From Eucommia ulmoides (taxonomy: Eukaryota; Streptophyta; Magnoliopsida; Garryales; Eucommiaceae): a stretch of DNA of 64,000 nt. The notes under the pieces are model-generated. The model searched no databases and was not told the origin of the DNA. It worked only from the letters and a program-made list of their open reading frames with translations. Every line of letters starts with the position of its first letter. Within the stretch, counting starts at the first letter, position 1. Made by a program: the position numbers and the translations under genes. Where the stretch lies: NCBI GenBank assembly GCA_016647705.1, contig CM028335.1, positions 35,416,212-35,480,211 of the forward strand. The letters run 5' to 3'. Below, in pieces: positions 36,572 to 49,600 of this stretch.

Positions 36572-37240
36572 ATTTTTAATTAAATAGTTAAATTAGAAAA
36601 TTAAACTAACTAACATACATTTTTTTCAAATAATATCTTGATTTATATTTTCCTACACATATGAAAAAGGGCCAAAGTGTAATTTTTAATTTAACAACTA
36701 AATTAACAAATTAAACTAACTAACTAACTAACAAATTAAACAACTAAACCAACAAATTAAATTAACAAAACAAACAAACAAACTAATAATTTATTTTAAA
36801 ATAATGTATTAAAAATTTATATTTTTCTAATTGTTAAACTTTTAGGGGTCAAATTGCATATTTTTTTAATTAAATATCTAGATTAAAAAACTAAACTAAC
36901 TAACTAACAATTTTTTTAAATAATATATTAATTTATATTTTTCTACACATGTGAAAATGGGTCAAAGTGTAATTTTTAATTTAACAACTAAATTAACAAA
37001 TTAAACTAACCAATCAACTAACTAACAAATTAAACAACTAAGCCAACAAATTAAATTAACAAAACAAACAAATTAACTAATAATTTATTTTAAAACAATA
37101 TATTAAAAATTTATATTTTTCTAATTGTCAAAATTTCAGGGGCCAAAGTGTATATTTTTAATTAAATAACAAAATTAAAAAATTAAACTAACAAACATAT
37201 ATTTTTTTTTTTAAATAATATATTGATTTATATTTAGAAA
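36572..37240. repeat. 290-bp tandem array, right part
   Basis: About two more units of the same AT-rich repeat as at 25,390-26,041. CTACACAT lies at 36,653 and 36,943, again 290 bp apart. CTAA-type short repeats (AAACTAACTAACTAAC) occur in each unit. The array ends about 300 bp upstream of the first exon of the pseudouridine synthase gene. Confidence 0.75.
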
Positions 37241-37468
37241 AGGGGATTCTATTGCACATAGGAAGGAAGTGAAGTTGAAGAAGAGACGTATGGAGAATAA
37301 GAAAGTGAAAAAGAAAAAGAAAAAGAAAAAGGAAAAAAGAAGTAAAATTAAAAAAATATAAAATGACTAATTTACCCCTAAAAATGTTTTTTTTTTTTTT
37401 TTTCCAATGCATGTTTCAGTTTTACCCTAGCGTTTTATTAGTAGCAGTACCTTCATAAATTTTTGCAC
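37241..37468 (+). promoter_or_regulatory. Upstream region of the pseudouridine synthase gene
   Basis: About 230 bp with a purine-rich A/G tract (37,310-37,345) and a T-run near 37,388-37,402. The promoter of the host gene should lie here or in the adjacent repeat array. No TATA box could be chosen with confidence. Confidence 0.3.
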
Positions 37469-37557
37469 TAAAGTGTCTGAAGCAGCGGAAAGTATCTGTC
37501 CGAGGAAGTGCCGGAAATGGTTTCAGGTTTTCTACGGTGAGTCGAAGGAAGTAGGAT

Positions 37558-37679
37558 ATGATAAAGCACCCGGGAGTAGGACAGGGTCTGAAGTATCTAA
37601 TGGAAAACCAGACCCAGACGAAGGTTTATTCACAATATAACCATACTGACGCTTGCAAATATTCTAGATGGACAGCCAG
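37558..37679 (+). CDS. Pseudouridine synthase exon 1
   Basis: ATG at 37,558 opens a frame reading VYSQYNHTDACKYSRWTAR to a GT donor at 37,680. The NHTDAC..RWTAR motif fits plant members of the family. A second frame, open from about 37,460 to 37,637, reads plausible protein (CPRKCRKWFQVFYGESKEVG) but has no ATG. The true N-terminus may therefore lie upstream with a frame change near 37,630, or the ATG chosen here is right. Confidence 0.6.
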
Positions 37680-40600
37680 GTATTCTCTCTCTCTCTCAAA
37701 CTTCATTTGTCCTTACAAATCCGTACAGTTATCTATAATTTGCATTTCTGGAGAACATGTTGATATAATTAGACTCCGCTATAGTAACCCTCTTTTCCTC
37801 TCTCTTTCTCTTGTTATGATTTGGGAAATCCGTGTTTTTACTTTTTTTTTTTCCTCTTTCTAGTTTATCCATGTGGGGTTTGAGCCAATTTTGTAGTCGT
37901 CATGGCTGACTTGTCCCTCCAATTTAAATTACTTGCGAGTTTTTGCAAATTTATGATGCAATTTTCTTCAGTGAAGTGTAGGTGTTTTGGCCCCATGGTG
38001 AATCCTCTCATATAAATGTGGGGCACATCTATCAAAAGTAGTTTTGGGGGTGTTTGTAGTGGTTTTTTTTGGGGAACATTTGACTACTTTTGATAATTTT
38101 AAAGGATTAGTGGGTAGTGTGTTTGTGTGTATTAATTAATTAGTTAACTGGTGATTATTTTTATCTACGTTAGTCAATTAAATTAATCAATTAAAATTAA
38201 TGAATCCTCTCTATGACGGCTTTACCACCACGAACCTTGTGCTTAAATTTATGAAGCACCTCCTAGGCTAAAAGAATATTGTCAAGAATCTTTTTACCTT
38301 ACACAAAAGCACTTTGAGGAGAAATAATCTTAAGCAACAAGGAAGTGAGTCTATTAGCCAGGTTCTCGGTTACCATCTTGTTGGAGAGTCGGCTTGAAAT
38401 CTGTAGCTGACACATGGTTGTCCTTCTTGGTGATAAGAGCCATCAAAGTACTAGTTAATAGTTATACTAGTGGACAATTCCGGACCACAAAAGAAACTTG
38501 TCAGTGCATTAAACAAATCCTCATTAATGACTTGCCAACAAGTAACATAAAACCTCCCGGTGAAGCCATCTAGACTTGGGGCACTCTCTTTATCCATATC
38601 CTTGACAACATACTGTAGCTCTTCCATATTAGGACATTTTACCAAATCCTTGTTCTCCTGCTCTGACACAATCTGAGGAACACATTGAAACAAATCACTA
38701 TACTCTGTGGTCGAGGAAGCAGGCAAGTAATCTTGAAAATGGTTTGACATATATATTTTGAATACCATCATCATCATGAATCCATTTCTCATGGCATTTT
38801 TCACCTTCTTTATGAGCATCTTCTTTCTCTTCTGTTTAACTCAAGCATGGAAATATTTCGTGCTCCTATCTCTTTTTCTCAACCACTTAATTCCGATTTT
38901 TTGCTTCGAAAAAGCTTCATCCTGATTTAAGGTTTTAATCAGCAGAGCCTCAGCCTCTTAGAGCCACGGGGCTAGACTTGGATCATTAGCAACTCGCATT
39001 TCAAGCTCATCCGCCGTTTTCTCAAGCTTCTTGCCCTATTAAAAAATGTTCCCGAAAGTTTTGAAACTCTAGTCATGCAATCATGACTTTAAGCCTTTTC
39101 AATTTTTGATGCCACTTATGGAGGAAGTTTCTCGAGGTTTGTTGATTCCAGGACTTCTTAATAATATTTCCAAACTCATGATGCTGGCACCCAAAATTTA
39201 GAAATTTAAAATTACCCTTGCCTCGCTGATGACCCCCATCACACGCAATTACTTGGGACTATGATCAGAGCCAACTTTATTTGAATGACGAACCTCAAAA
39301 GACTGAAAAAGTATTTGTGACTCATTATTCTCCAAAGTTCTGTCCATTCTGCTTTATTGCAAGCTTGATTTCAATGACGAACCTTGGAAGGCTAAAAAAG
39401 TATTTGCCACTCATTATTCACCAAAATTTTGTCCACTACTTCATTTCTTCCTCGAGATATGTTTAGAGCTACACCAAGTGTATTTATCTCCCCAAAACGA
39501 CATTTCCAGCAGACCACTTATGTCAACACACTCCATCATGTCTGCAACAGCCTAGCTATTAACCCAAAAATACCCTAGATGCTTTGATCTATCCAGGGTG
39601 ACATTAAAATCACCCACTACAAGTGAAGGAAAAGAACAATTATGATGCACCACCCTAATCTGCTCCAACAAATCCTCTCGCTTCCAGTATACTTAGCATA
39701 AACCGCTGCAACTGGGAACTCCTGATTAAAAGCCTATGAGTTATCTTTGCTACTACGAGTTGGTTTTTGCTGACCAAAATTTCACATTGAATTGGATTTC
39801 TCCAAAACAATCAAATCCTTTTAACTTCATTAGTAAAGTCAGCATCAAAAGAAATATAAGTCCTCAACTTCTTCGTAACTTGAACTTCCATTCTAGGATC
39901 CAACATGCCGATGAAAGAACAAGAAAAAGGCCTAGACCACTTTTTAAGCCTTTTTCTAGTGTCTGGGTTGGCAGTCCCTCGAGCATTCCAAATAAGCAAT
40001 TTAAACATTTGAAGAGTTAGAGCATTGAGCCTGACCTTTGCTTACCGTAGATCTTGTCTGAATTATAGGTTCAAAACTTAATTTTCCGCATTTGCCTTTT
40101 CTCTTAGTAATTCACTCCAAATCACCCGATGCCATAGAGTATTCATTATCCACGGTCTAGGTGAAAGGGAGAGACTTTGAACAACTTCCTTGATCTCCTT
40201 CACCATCGACGATTCATTTTTATTACCGTTATCCTTAAAAGCAACTTGGCGAGTTGAGGAATTAACTGCTTTATCGATGGGCATGTCCATAGTTGTTAAA
40301 GGCTCTAGGCGTACCGAGGCGCACAAGGGGTCCTAGAGCCTAGGCACAAGGCGCAAGGCGAGGCGTTAGCCTGAGCGAAGCCAGTCGCACGACATCAAAA
40401 AAAAGTATATAATAATTTATAGCATTAATATATTGCAAATCTAGAATCAAGAAATAAACTATGAACTGAATTTCAATTATAAAAAATAAAACACTCGCAT
40501 AAATAAGAATTAACTAATAAAATTTTCAAATAAATTCAGTCAATCTAGAATCTAAGCATTCCATTGCAAAACTCGAAATAAAAGTTTTCAAACATCCACA

Positions 40601-43600
40601 AACAAAGAGCAAATAAAAAATGCAATAATGATAAATCAACCATCAAATATCGTCGTCTTCGTCCGTCAAAGCAAAGTCATCTACATCTTCATCGTTAGAA
40701 TCGTGATCTTCCCATTCACACTCTTCCTCTCCAGTCTCCTCCGAATTTGCTTCTTCTTCATCTAAAAGGTTTATTGGTGTAGAAGAAGAGCTTGCTACTT
40801 GCTTATTTCTAGCATTCACCCTTGAAGCTGAACTCGATCTGGATCTAGAATTGTATCGGCTTTCTCCTACTCCAGCAGCAGTAGCTACATTTTCCCATGT
40901 CAAACCATCTTCCTCGTCATGCACATACTCATCTTCGGCCTCACCATCGGAAACTCCATCAACTCGACCAACTAAGTACTCATTACTATCATTAATATCA
41001 GTCAACGAGATCGGATCAATGGTGTCGCGTAATAGATATCGACGAATCAATGCTCTATTGTACTTCACAAACACCAGATCGTTCAACTGTGTTTTACCTT
41101 AACTATTATTCTTCTTGTTGTGAAGCTGCAACAATTCATTTACAATAAGATTAAAAACTATTATTTATGTGGGTTATATTTGTTTAACATAATAAAAACA
41201 CTTACATGTTCGAAAACACTTCAATTGTTTTCACAACCGGATACGTTGCATGTAAGATTAAGGACTTTTATTGCAAACGCTTGCAAGTTAGGTGTCAAGC
41301 CACTCTATGATCTTTACCATTCGGCTATAAAATAAAGCTAATTAAGAATCATTAAATTAAATAGATAGCAATACGATAATAAAAAAAAGGAAAAAGTTAC
41401 CCGGGGCTTTTTTGCTCCTTTATCTGATAGTAATGGGCATCCCAAAAAGCCCTTCGCCTTTCTTATACTTCTCCAATTCCTCCGAAATTTTATCTTGTGT
41501 ATCAACATTTGGAATCAACCTTTGAATACAATTATAGAAGCCTTTCATCACTTCCTCGCCTTGCTCAATATTGGCGTTCGCATAAAAGTATTCCGGATTC
41601 AAAAAGTAACCGGCTGCATGCAAAGGATGATGAAGTTGAATATTCCACCGATTATCGATAATTTGAAAAATTTCTCTGTACTTCTCCTCGTTCTCTTTGA
41701 ATGCTTTAGCAATGGCTTCTTTAGCTCTATCCATAGCCTCATAAATATAACCCATTGGTGTTTTTTCTCCCCATCAACTAAACGAAGCACTCGAACAAGA
41801 GGGCCTGAAACCTTAAGGCCAAAAATGACATTGTTCCAAAAGAATGGCATTAATACAATGTCTTTCGCCCATTTACGTTGTTGCTCCTTTGCCCATTTGC
41901 TAGTGGTCCATTTCTCTGAAATGAACATCTTCCTCAAATTATTCTTCTGTTGATGAAGTCTAGACGACGTGATAAAAGCGGTAGCACATCGAGTTTTTGT
42001 TGGCCTTAGCAACTCTTTTTGATGAGTAAATCTTCTCACCATATTAACTATTTCGAGTTGGTTATAAATGTAACGATTTAGGGACACAACTTTCCTAAAT
42101 GTTCGATTCGTGTTTGCTAGCTTGAAGATGTCTTCTAAAATCAAATTCAAACAATGGGCGGCACACGGTGTCCAATACAAATTTTGATATTTTCCCTCCA
42201 ACAACCTCCCTATGAAGAATGAAAAAAATAATAATAAATTCAAACAATATATATTATAAATTATAATTAAAATATAATTATTAGAAATTAGTATTTAAAC
42301 TCACTGGCCATGACATGAGAAGACGCACTATCCGTAGTCACTTGCACCACATTGGATGCTCCAATCTTCTCCACAAATTTGCTAAGTAGCTCAAACATTT
42401 CTTCTCCCGTCTTCGCGTAAGACGAAACATCCACGGATTCAATAAATACACTTCCCTGAGGACTATTAACCAAAACATTAATTAGAGTCCTCTCTCGCTT
42501 GTCTTTCCATCCATTTGCCGTAATCGAGCATCCACTACGTTCACGTTCCTCTTTGTGCTTTTCAAGTAATTCATTTGTGTGCTGAACTTCCTTCTTTAAT
42601 ACAGGAACCCTAACCTCGTGGTATGATGGAGCTTTCATACCTGGACCATATTGTCCAATGCCCTCAATCATTGCTTGAAAACTTTCATATTTGATAGCAT
42701 TGAATGAAATCCGCGCATCATACATCCATCTCGCGATGAGTGTACATGCTCGGGACCTTAACGCTTTCTTCACCGGATCATTATCATCCAATTTTGTTTG
42801 CTTTCCCTTCCCTTTTTGATTTTTCACAATGGTTTCTGGATCGGGAGTGAAACACAAATCCAAAGTCCTTTTTTGCTTTGGCCTTTTCGGAACAAATGCA
42901 TGCGAACCTTTGCTTGAAGGTGTTTGTCTTTTCAAGGATGTCACATCTCGAACATCATCCTCATCCTCACTTCCGGCTCCGAAGTCATCAAAATCTGGCA
43001 GTAAATTAATTTGTTCTCTCTCTTTCTTCTTGTTGGACATGCATTTTGCAATTTCGTCTTTCACATGAGATGGACATTTCTTGCAAACAGTGACATTTCT
43101 ATATCTGTCGAACAATGTGTTGTTTAGCCCCAAAAATGCCGCCTTTCGTCACTTTGTAACAAAAATTGCATGTGACCGAATTTTTGTCTTGCGGATTCGC
43201 AAAATGTACATATTTCCACGCGGGGTCTTTTGATCATTCACAAGCCATTTAATTTGAGTCCTAATAAACAATCGTAGTGAAATTACATTCTATTCAATAA
43301 ATGACTAAACAAATAACACAACTAAATAATAACAGAAATAGAAACGTGAACAGAAACAGAAGAAAAGAAACTTAAAAAAACAGAACAGAAACAGAAACGT
43401 GAACAGAAACATAACAGAACAGAAACGTGCACAGAAACAGAAGAACAGAAACAGAAAAAAAGGGAACAGAAACATAGCAAAACAGAAACGTGAGCAGAAA
43501 CAGAAGAGAAACGTGAAAAGAAACAGAAATTGAACAGAAACAGTAATGGAAACAGAACAGAAACGTGAACAGGAACGCGAACGGAAACAGAACAGAAACG

Positions 43601-46600
43601 TGAATGGAAACAGAGCAGAAACGCTTAATGCAGTGGCAAGAAGAAGAAAACAGAGCATACTTGCGGTTGCGGAAGCTCTTTTGGCTTGCGATTGGAGAAG
43701 ATTTGAAGGTGGAATCTCGTTGGGGCCTGCTGCTTCTGCTGCTATGGGGAATCTCAAGTTTGTGGGGAAGATGAAGCGGCTGATTATGGGGAATCTCAAG
43801 TTTGTGGGTCTTGTGGGTCTTCTTTAATCATATAAATAAGGGTCAATTGTGGAAAAGAATCATATAAATAAGGGACAATTGTGGAAAAACGCGTGAGGTT
43901 GGGTACACTTTAGGTCAATTGTGGTTTTTTTTAAAGAGTTGGATATGGGCCCAGCTAATTGTTGGCCCTTTTCTTGTAAGCTGGTGCAAGGCTTTAGGCA
44001 CACCTTGCGCCTAGGCTCATAAGGCGCGAGCCTTTGACAAGGCTCACGCCTTTTACTGGGCGAGGCGCAACAGGTGCGTCTTGCGCGTGGGCACGCGCCT
44101 AGGCACGCTTTTGACAACAGTGGGCATGTCATCCATCTTATTCTTCATTCAATAAACTAAAAGTATACCTTTCTCTTTCTTTGTATTATCACTTTGCCTT
44201 TTTGGATTATTATTAGTATCGTCTTCTTTGTTTCCTTCAATCTCATTTTCATCCTCCCTTTGAGTAACTTGTTTTAGCTCCTCACCTTGATGTTCAAAAG
44301 TTTTATACTTCGTTGGCAAAAGTTCTTTCATGACATCACTAACAATCTTGTAACCCTGCACCACCATTTTACCTTTGTCGAATTTTCCCGTCTCCTTGAT
44401 GTCTTTAGGCTTAGCAACCATGTTCACAGGACGATTTTTATGTTTACAATCTTGACCAGAATGGCCTTGTCTATATTAGTGAGAACAATATTTGGGTAGA
44501 CCTTCATACTTGATCGATTTCCAAAATCCTAATGTCCCTTGTCCTATCTAAACTTTGTTTGAGAGTTCCTTCTAAAGGTCCACTTCAACCCTGATTCTAG
44601 CATAACTAGGTTTGGATAATATAGTAGTCGCAACATCCAATTTCATGGGCGAACCAACTACTTTGGCTATGGAAAACAGGATTGATTTATTGTATAGTTG
44701 AATCGGAAAAAATTCCCATTCCATCCACATCGGTGTGAAGGAAGATTCTGTATTCGCTTGACTTTTTGGTGTCCATTGGAAAGTCCTCATCGAAAGTCCT
44801 ATTATATACCGAAGATTCTTAACAAAGACGTTGGAAACCCTCTTCAAAATATTTTATAATAAAGTGTAAACATGGTTACTATTAATGAATATGCATGCCA
44901 TTTCATCAATTATGGTAATGAATTTATAGAAGAGTGACTCAAAACAATGAATCATGGCTATGTAGACTTTCATTTACTGAGGGTTCGAGTCCCTTTCTTT
45001 CCGTCCTTTCACTGAATTCACCAAATTTACTAACAATAATGGATACCATTATGCCAATGGTTAGCCATTCCTATTTGTTATCCCGCCGAAGAAGTTCTGA
45101 CAAGGGGTTGGTCTCACTCTTATCTGGTGTGATTCTACCCCTGGGAAGCGCCTACACCTAATGACTTAAGCCGTGCTCATAAGTTTGACATAGGGTCCAC
45201 GTTAGCACTTGGTAAGTGTTTTCTTTGTGTAGCCAAGCAGTTTCACAAAGAAAATTCATTCTTTTGCTAGGCTCCGCTGTTACGTGGCACTCCTTGCTCG
45301 CTGAGTGGCATACCGAGAAAAGAAAGGGTTTGGAAGACAACCTACAGGTAATTCACTAATGGGAGGCAGACAACTACGAGATAGTTGTCAGAATAGCAGG
45401 AAGAACGGATCCATGATGAATGGTAAATGTTGGTCCTTGTGAAGTCCAAGGGGTAATATTCGGTCAATCATCTGAAGCTAAGATAGGATAGGCATGCGAT
45501 TGAGGTTCCGTGGACCATGGAAGATAGATGAGTGAAAATCCTACCTTTCTATATGGGCAAGCCGAAACCCCCCAAAATATGTCTAACTACTAGCTTTTAG
45601 TCTTAAGCAAGCACCAGTGGTAAGGAATGAATGTTCCTTCTTCAAATTGTTCGACTATTGATTAATTTTCTTCACCGCCAGAATTGCTTTCGTCGATTGC
45701 TATTCTTTTCCAATCTCTCTATCTGCACCTGAACCAGGAAGGAAGCATGGGATACTCAATTGAGAAAGTCCAAGGGTTGTAGCCCGAATAGACCTGCAGT
45801 TGTTGTATCCCTGTTGACTGATTGTAGGGGGTGCAAAAAGCTAAGGCTCTATGACTAGAGACATTGAGTTGAAGTTGCATAACCTGTTCCAATCCTCGAC
45901 TTGATACTTCTTGAGATGTATGTGTTAAGCATATAGCCTAACATTCATTTTTGAGCACACCTGCTTGTAGCACATCCTTAGCCCGGGAAGCACCTCCCTT
46001 GGCCTAGGTCATTTAAGGAGCATAGGAGATGGGCCTTGTGTTGGGCGAAATGGCTATCTACGGAGCGGTCAGTTGCTATATTCGATAATAATATTACAAT
46101 TTTGAGTAACAAGTTTAATTTAATAAGATGATGTTTTAATGTTACACGAGTCATGTTTCATATTCGTTATAATTATATCCCATAGTGTGATTTGTTACAA
46201 TAGGGGTATAAATAAAGTAATTACATTTGACGACAAATATTACAATCGCAAGTAAAAAGTTATAATTCAATCAGATGATATTACAATATTACTTAAGTTA
46301 TGCTTCATATTCGTTATAATTGTTTATTACTGTGACACTTCTTATATGATGTTGTATTAATTGTAAGAAAAATTAATACATTTGATAGAGATATTACAAT
46401 TTCAGGTACCAAATTATGATTCACTCGGATATCTTCATATTTTTTGTAGTTATAACTCATAGTGACAAATGTTGCTATAAATTGTAAATATGATTACAAT
46501 AGTTGATTACAATTAACAGTTTCTAGTAAGAAATTGTAATTTAGTAAGATGATGCTACAATATTGCATGAATCATGCTTAGTATTTGTTATTAGGCATTT

Positions 46601-49600
46601 TTTATACAGGGCCCAAGGCCTAATATTAATTTCATAAAATCCCCATTATTCATTTTGATTTAAGCAAAAACCCATCTTCCATCCATTGTGTTCCCACCCC
46701 ATAGAAACGCGCGGGAGTTGTGTGGGCTATACATGGTCTGAGGTGTTGTAAAGGAAAACCAAAAACAAAGCCTTCTATATTCGAAATCGAGAAATTGGCC
46801 AAAAAATTTGCATTTGCCATTTGTTCTCTTAAACAGTTGGACTTGTTTTTAGGGTTTCCTTCTCTTCGGCACTCATTTCGACGACCACTTATTTTGGTGG
46901 CTGGGGGAGTTGTGTTTGGTGGCGTCTCAGCGTCGGGGCTATGGCGCTCAATTCATTGACCATAAGCGGCGTTTCAACGACGGGGAGCTGTGTTCAGCGA
47001 CAGGGCTGAAGTGACCAAATCATCGACCATCGGCGACATTTCGTGGCGCGGGCTTTGTCCGACGACGGGGACAACGGCATCTGAATTTCAAATATTTGTT
47101 ATACAACAATATTTTGAACCATGTTGCAAAATGCCGCACAACAATATTTGTGAAACTAAACCACATTGAAGTAATTACTATTGTGTAGTAACTTTTATAT
47201 CACATATCGACATACAGTAACTTTTATATCACATATATACGACTGTATCAAGAATAAAATTTGGCAATAAATATTTAGTCATATCTAGAAAAAATTGTTG
47301 CAAAACAAATATTTACAATTCAGATATCGTTGTAAAATACGGTTGGGACACTCCACGCAGATACCTTTGCCACAGGAAAAACTTGTCGTCAACTGTCTTT
47401 GTTGCCGGAAAAACCTTGCCGCCAGAAAACACTTGCCACCGCAACACTTGATGTCCACCGAATCGAAACACCCACTGACAATAGAGTATTTTGCAACTTA
47501 ATATGAATAAAAAGGAAAAATTGAATCAACTAAAATTCTTCCATTTATGACACTTGATTCATGCGATTTGAGCAAATGATTTTCTTTTTTAAACTGTATC
47601 ATTGTTTCCATTTTGGACTTGCAGGATATGTTTTTTTTTCATCAGCCAAGCGCACGTGTGTGTGTTTTGCTAAAATGAGGTTTTATTAAAAAATAATAAA
47701 TAAATGAGTTTAAGATGGTATGAGCTTTTGTCCTTTGGGACTCATTTTAATATGTTGGCTAATATTGGGTGTTAGTCTAAAAAATCTTTGTTACTACTAT
47801 ATCTCATAGTGTTTTTTGTTGTGAAAGGTTATAAATAGGGATCTGATTGTAATAATGTAACTTATAAGGTAATTGAATATTTAGAAATTCTAGAGCTAAT
47901 TATAAAATTACTCTTTGGTTCAATGTAAAATAACCCCAATTTCCTATTTAAAATATGATGGGGTTAAGTTTTTATTTTTTATTTATTTTTGCATAGGTAT
48001 TGTTAAAATTGAAATAAAAATAAAACTTTATATTTATACACTTGATATTTGTTGTCAATGAATCATACTTTCATTAGAATCTAGTTCAATTAGACTCGTT
48101 TGTTGAGATGTGAATTAAAATGAATGATCCAATAATTCTTTTACGACTTAAATTTGAATTTCTTACTAATTAACAAATCAAATATGAATATATTTCAATT
48201 TGATTAGGCACAGACATGATCTAATTAATTATATAATAAAATTTCTTGGTGTAATTTTGATTTGAAATCATTCTATTTATTAAGATTTGGATTATGATGC
48301 ATGATCCAATAATCTGTTTATGACTTAAATATTAACTCGATTAATTAATGGATCGAATATGGTTTTAGTTCAATCAATCCCAACAAAAGTTCCAATATAA
48401 TTAATTATATTGGAACTTTTAGTGAAATTCTAATGGATTAATATAGTATAATTAATTATACTATAATCTAGTAATTATATGTTTAGTGAAATTCTAATGG
48501 ATCAATATTGATCAAATAATTGATCATATGAAATTTTCATATTAAATTTTTTTATTGTATATATAGACTATCTTAAATTCAAGTTAAAATACTTGCAATT
48601 TGATAATGTTACAATTAACTAACTTGTTAGAACCAATAAAAACTAATTTGTTGGATTACAGTTCTTTATTAGGAGAATTATATTTTTTTGCAACCTAAAT
48701 TACAACATTTATGAACATAGTTATAGTTCAAGTTAAAAAAAAAATCAATAATAATCTATAAAATGTATAAAAAATAATAGTTTTTTTTATATGCAATATT
48801 GGTTTTGTTTAATAAATCTCTATAAGTAGATTCTAACTATATATATTTTTTTGAAAGTAATATGTATAGAAGAAAAGTTACATTGCATTTAAACTTTAAA
48901 TAATAGTTTTATCATATAAAAACAAGTGATTGGCTGCACAATGGATCCAAAAACAGCTACGGCGCACTGAAGAAAGACCCATTTATGATAAAACTATATC
49001 AAAAGAAAAATAGAAAAGAAGAGAGAAGAATGAACACTTAAAGGGGATCAGACCTCCAAATAGGAACAATAATATATTATTACGCATAAAATATGTGTGT
49101 CTATATATAATATTACGCATGCTAACTGAAGAACAAAAAAGGACATGATTGTCTCCTTAATCGAAGACATATTTAAAAGATAAATGCCTTGCTCTCTCCT
49201 TCATTAACGGCATAATTGATTGAATCTCTTGTTATACCAACCAGGAAAATATTATCCTACTATTCCCCGGCCTAAAAATTAACATTACCCTTAAGGTTAT
49301 TTGTCAATGAAGTCAGGAACATCTCTTGCATAGAACTGTGGGACTCCCATGTAGCATCCTCGGTAGATTGGCTCATTTTATAAAAAAAAACATATGCAAC
49401 GTGATTCTCTTACTTGAAAATGCTCCTCCAATATACCTTCAGATTGAAATTTGGTTCCTTGTTGGACTAGTGTATGGAAGCTAGGTTTGAGCAACAATTA
49501 TCTCTCCGAGTTTCTTTTAAGACAAGAAACATGGAGGACAATATGTACTTTATTTCCTTTTGGTAATTTGAGTCGGTAGGCTACTGGTTGAACGTGTTCA

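Larger units (their letters stand above)
40288..44122 (-). mobile_element. hAT transposon with 8-bp target duplication, nested in the LINE
   Basis: A 3.8-kb element flanked by GGCATGTC at 40,280-40,287 and 44,123-44,130. Ends are CATAGTTGTTAAAGG on the left and, read inward, CACTGTTGTCAAAAG on the right. Both subterminal regions (40,310-40,390 and 43,985-44,105) are packed with AGGCG, GCGCC and CCTAGGC motifs, as expected of hAT transposase binding sites. The LINE continues on both sides. The transposase gene inside is broken. Confidence 0.85.
38210..44850 (-). mobile_element. L1-type LINE fragment interrupted by a hAT element
   Basis: LINE sequence lies at about 38,210-40,287 and 44,131-44,850, reading on the - strand. 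At 44,572-44,847 is an ORF1 DUF4283-type segment (FPIQLYNKSILFSIAKVVGS, ARIRVEVDL), followed at 44,149-44,427 by a low-complexity acidic tail. ORF2 starts at 39,811-40,008 (LLIWNARGTANPDTRKRLKK, the endonuclease start). The reverse-transcriptase start is at 38,215-38,820 (MDKESAPSLDGFTGRFYVTC, then LALITKKDNH and TDFKP). The rest of the reverse transcriptase and the 3' end are missing, so it is truncated at the end LINEs normally keep. Stops are present. It lies antisense in intron 1 of the pseudouridine synthase gene. Confidence 0.65.

Noticed and set aside
36572-36581. Target duplication of the third MULE as a chance AT-rich match
   Set aside because: ATTTTTAAT alone would be weak in AT-rich DNA, but the repeat unit is restored base for base across the junction, so I kept the duplication as real.
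40288-40400. GCGCC-rich cluster read as a CpG island of a host gene
   Set aside because: It mirrors the cluster at 43,985-44,105 and lies just inside the hAT ends, so it is subterminal transposon sequence.
43305-43799. 164-codon Phe/Leu-rich frame on the - strand
   Set aside because: It is the translation of the AACAGAAAC minisatellite inside the hAT element, not a membrane protein.
45034-45161. Short frame ending LLSGVILPLGSAYT in the organelle-like region
   Set aside because: No recognised mitochondrial or plastid protein; likely chance in intergenic DNA.
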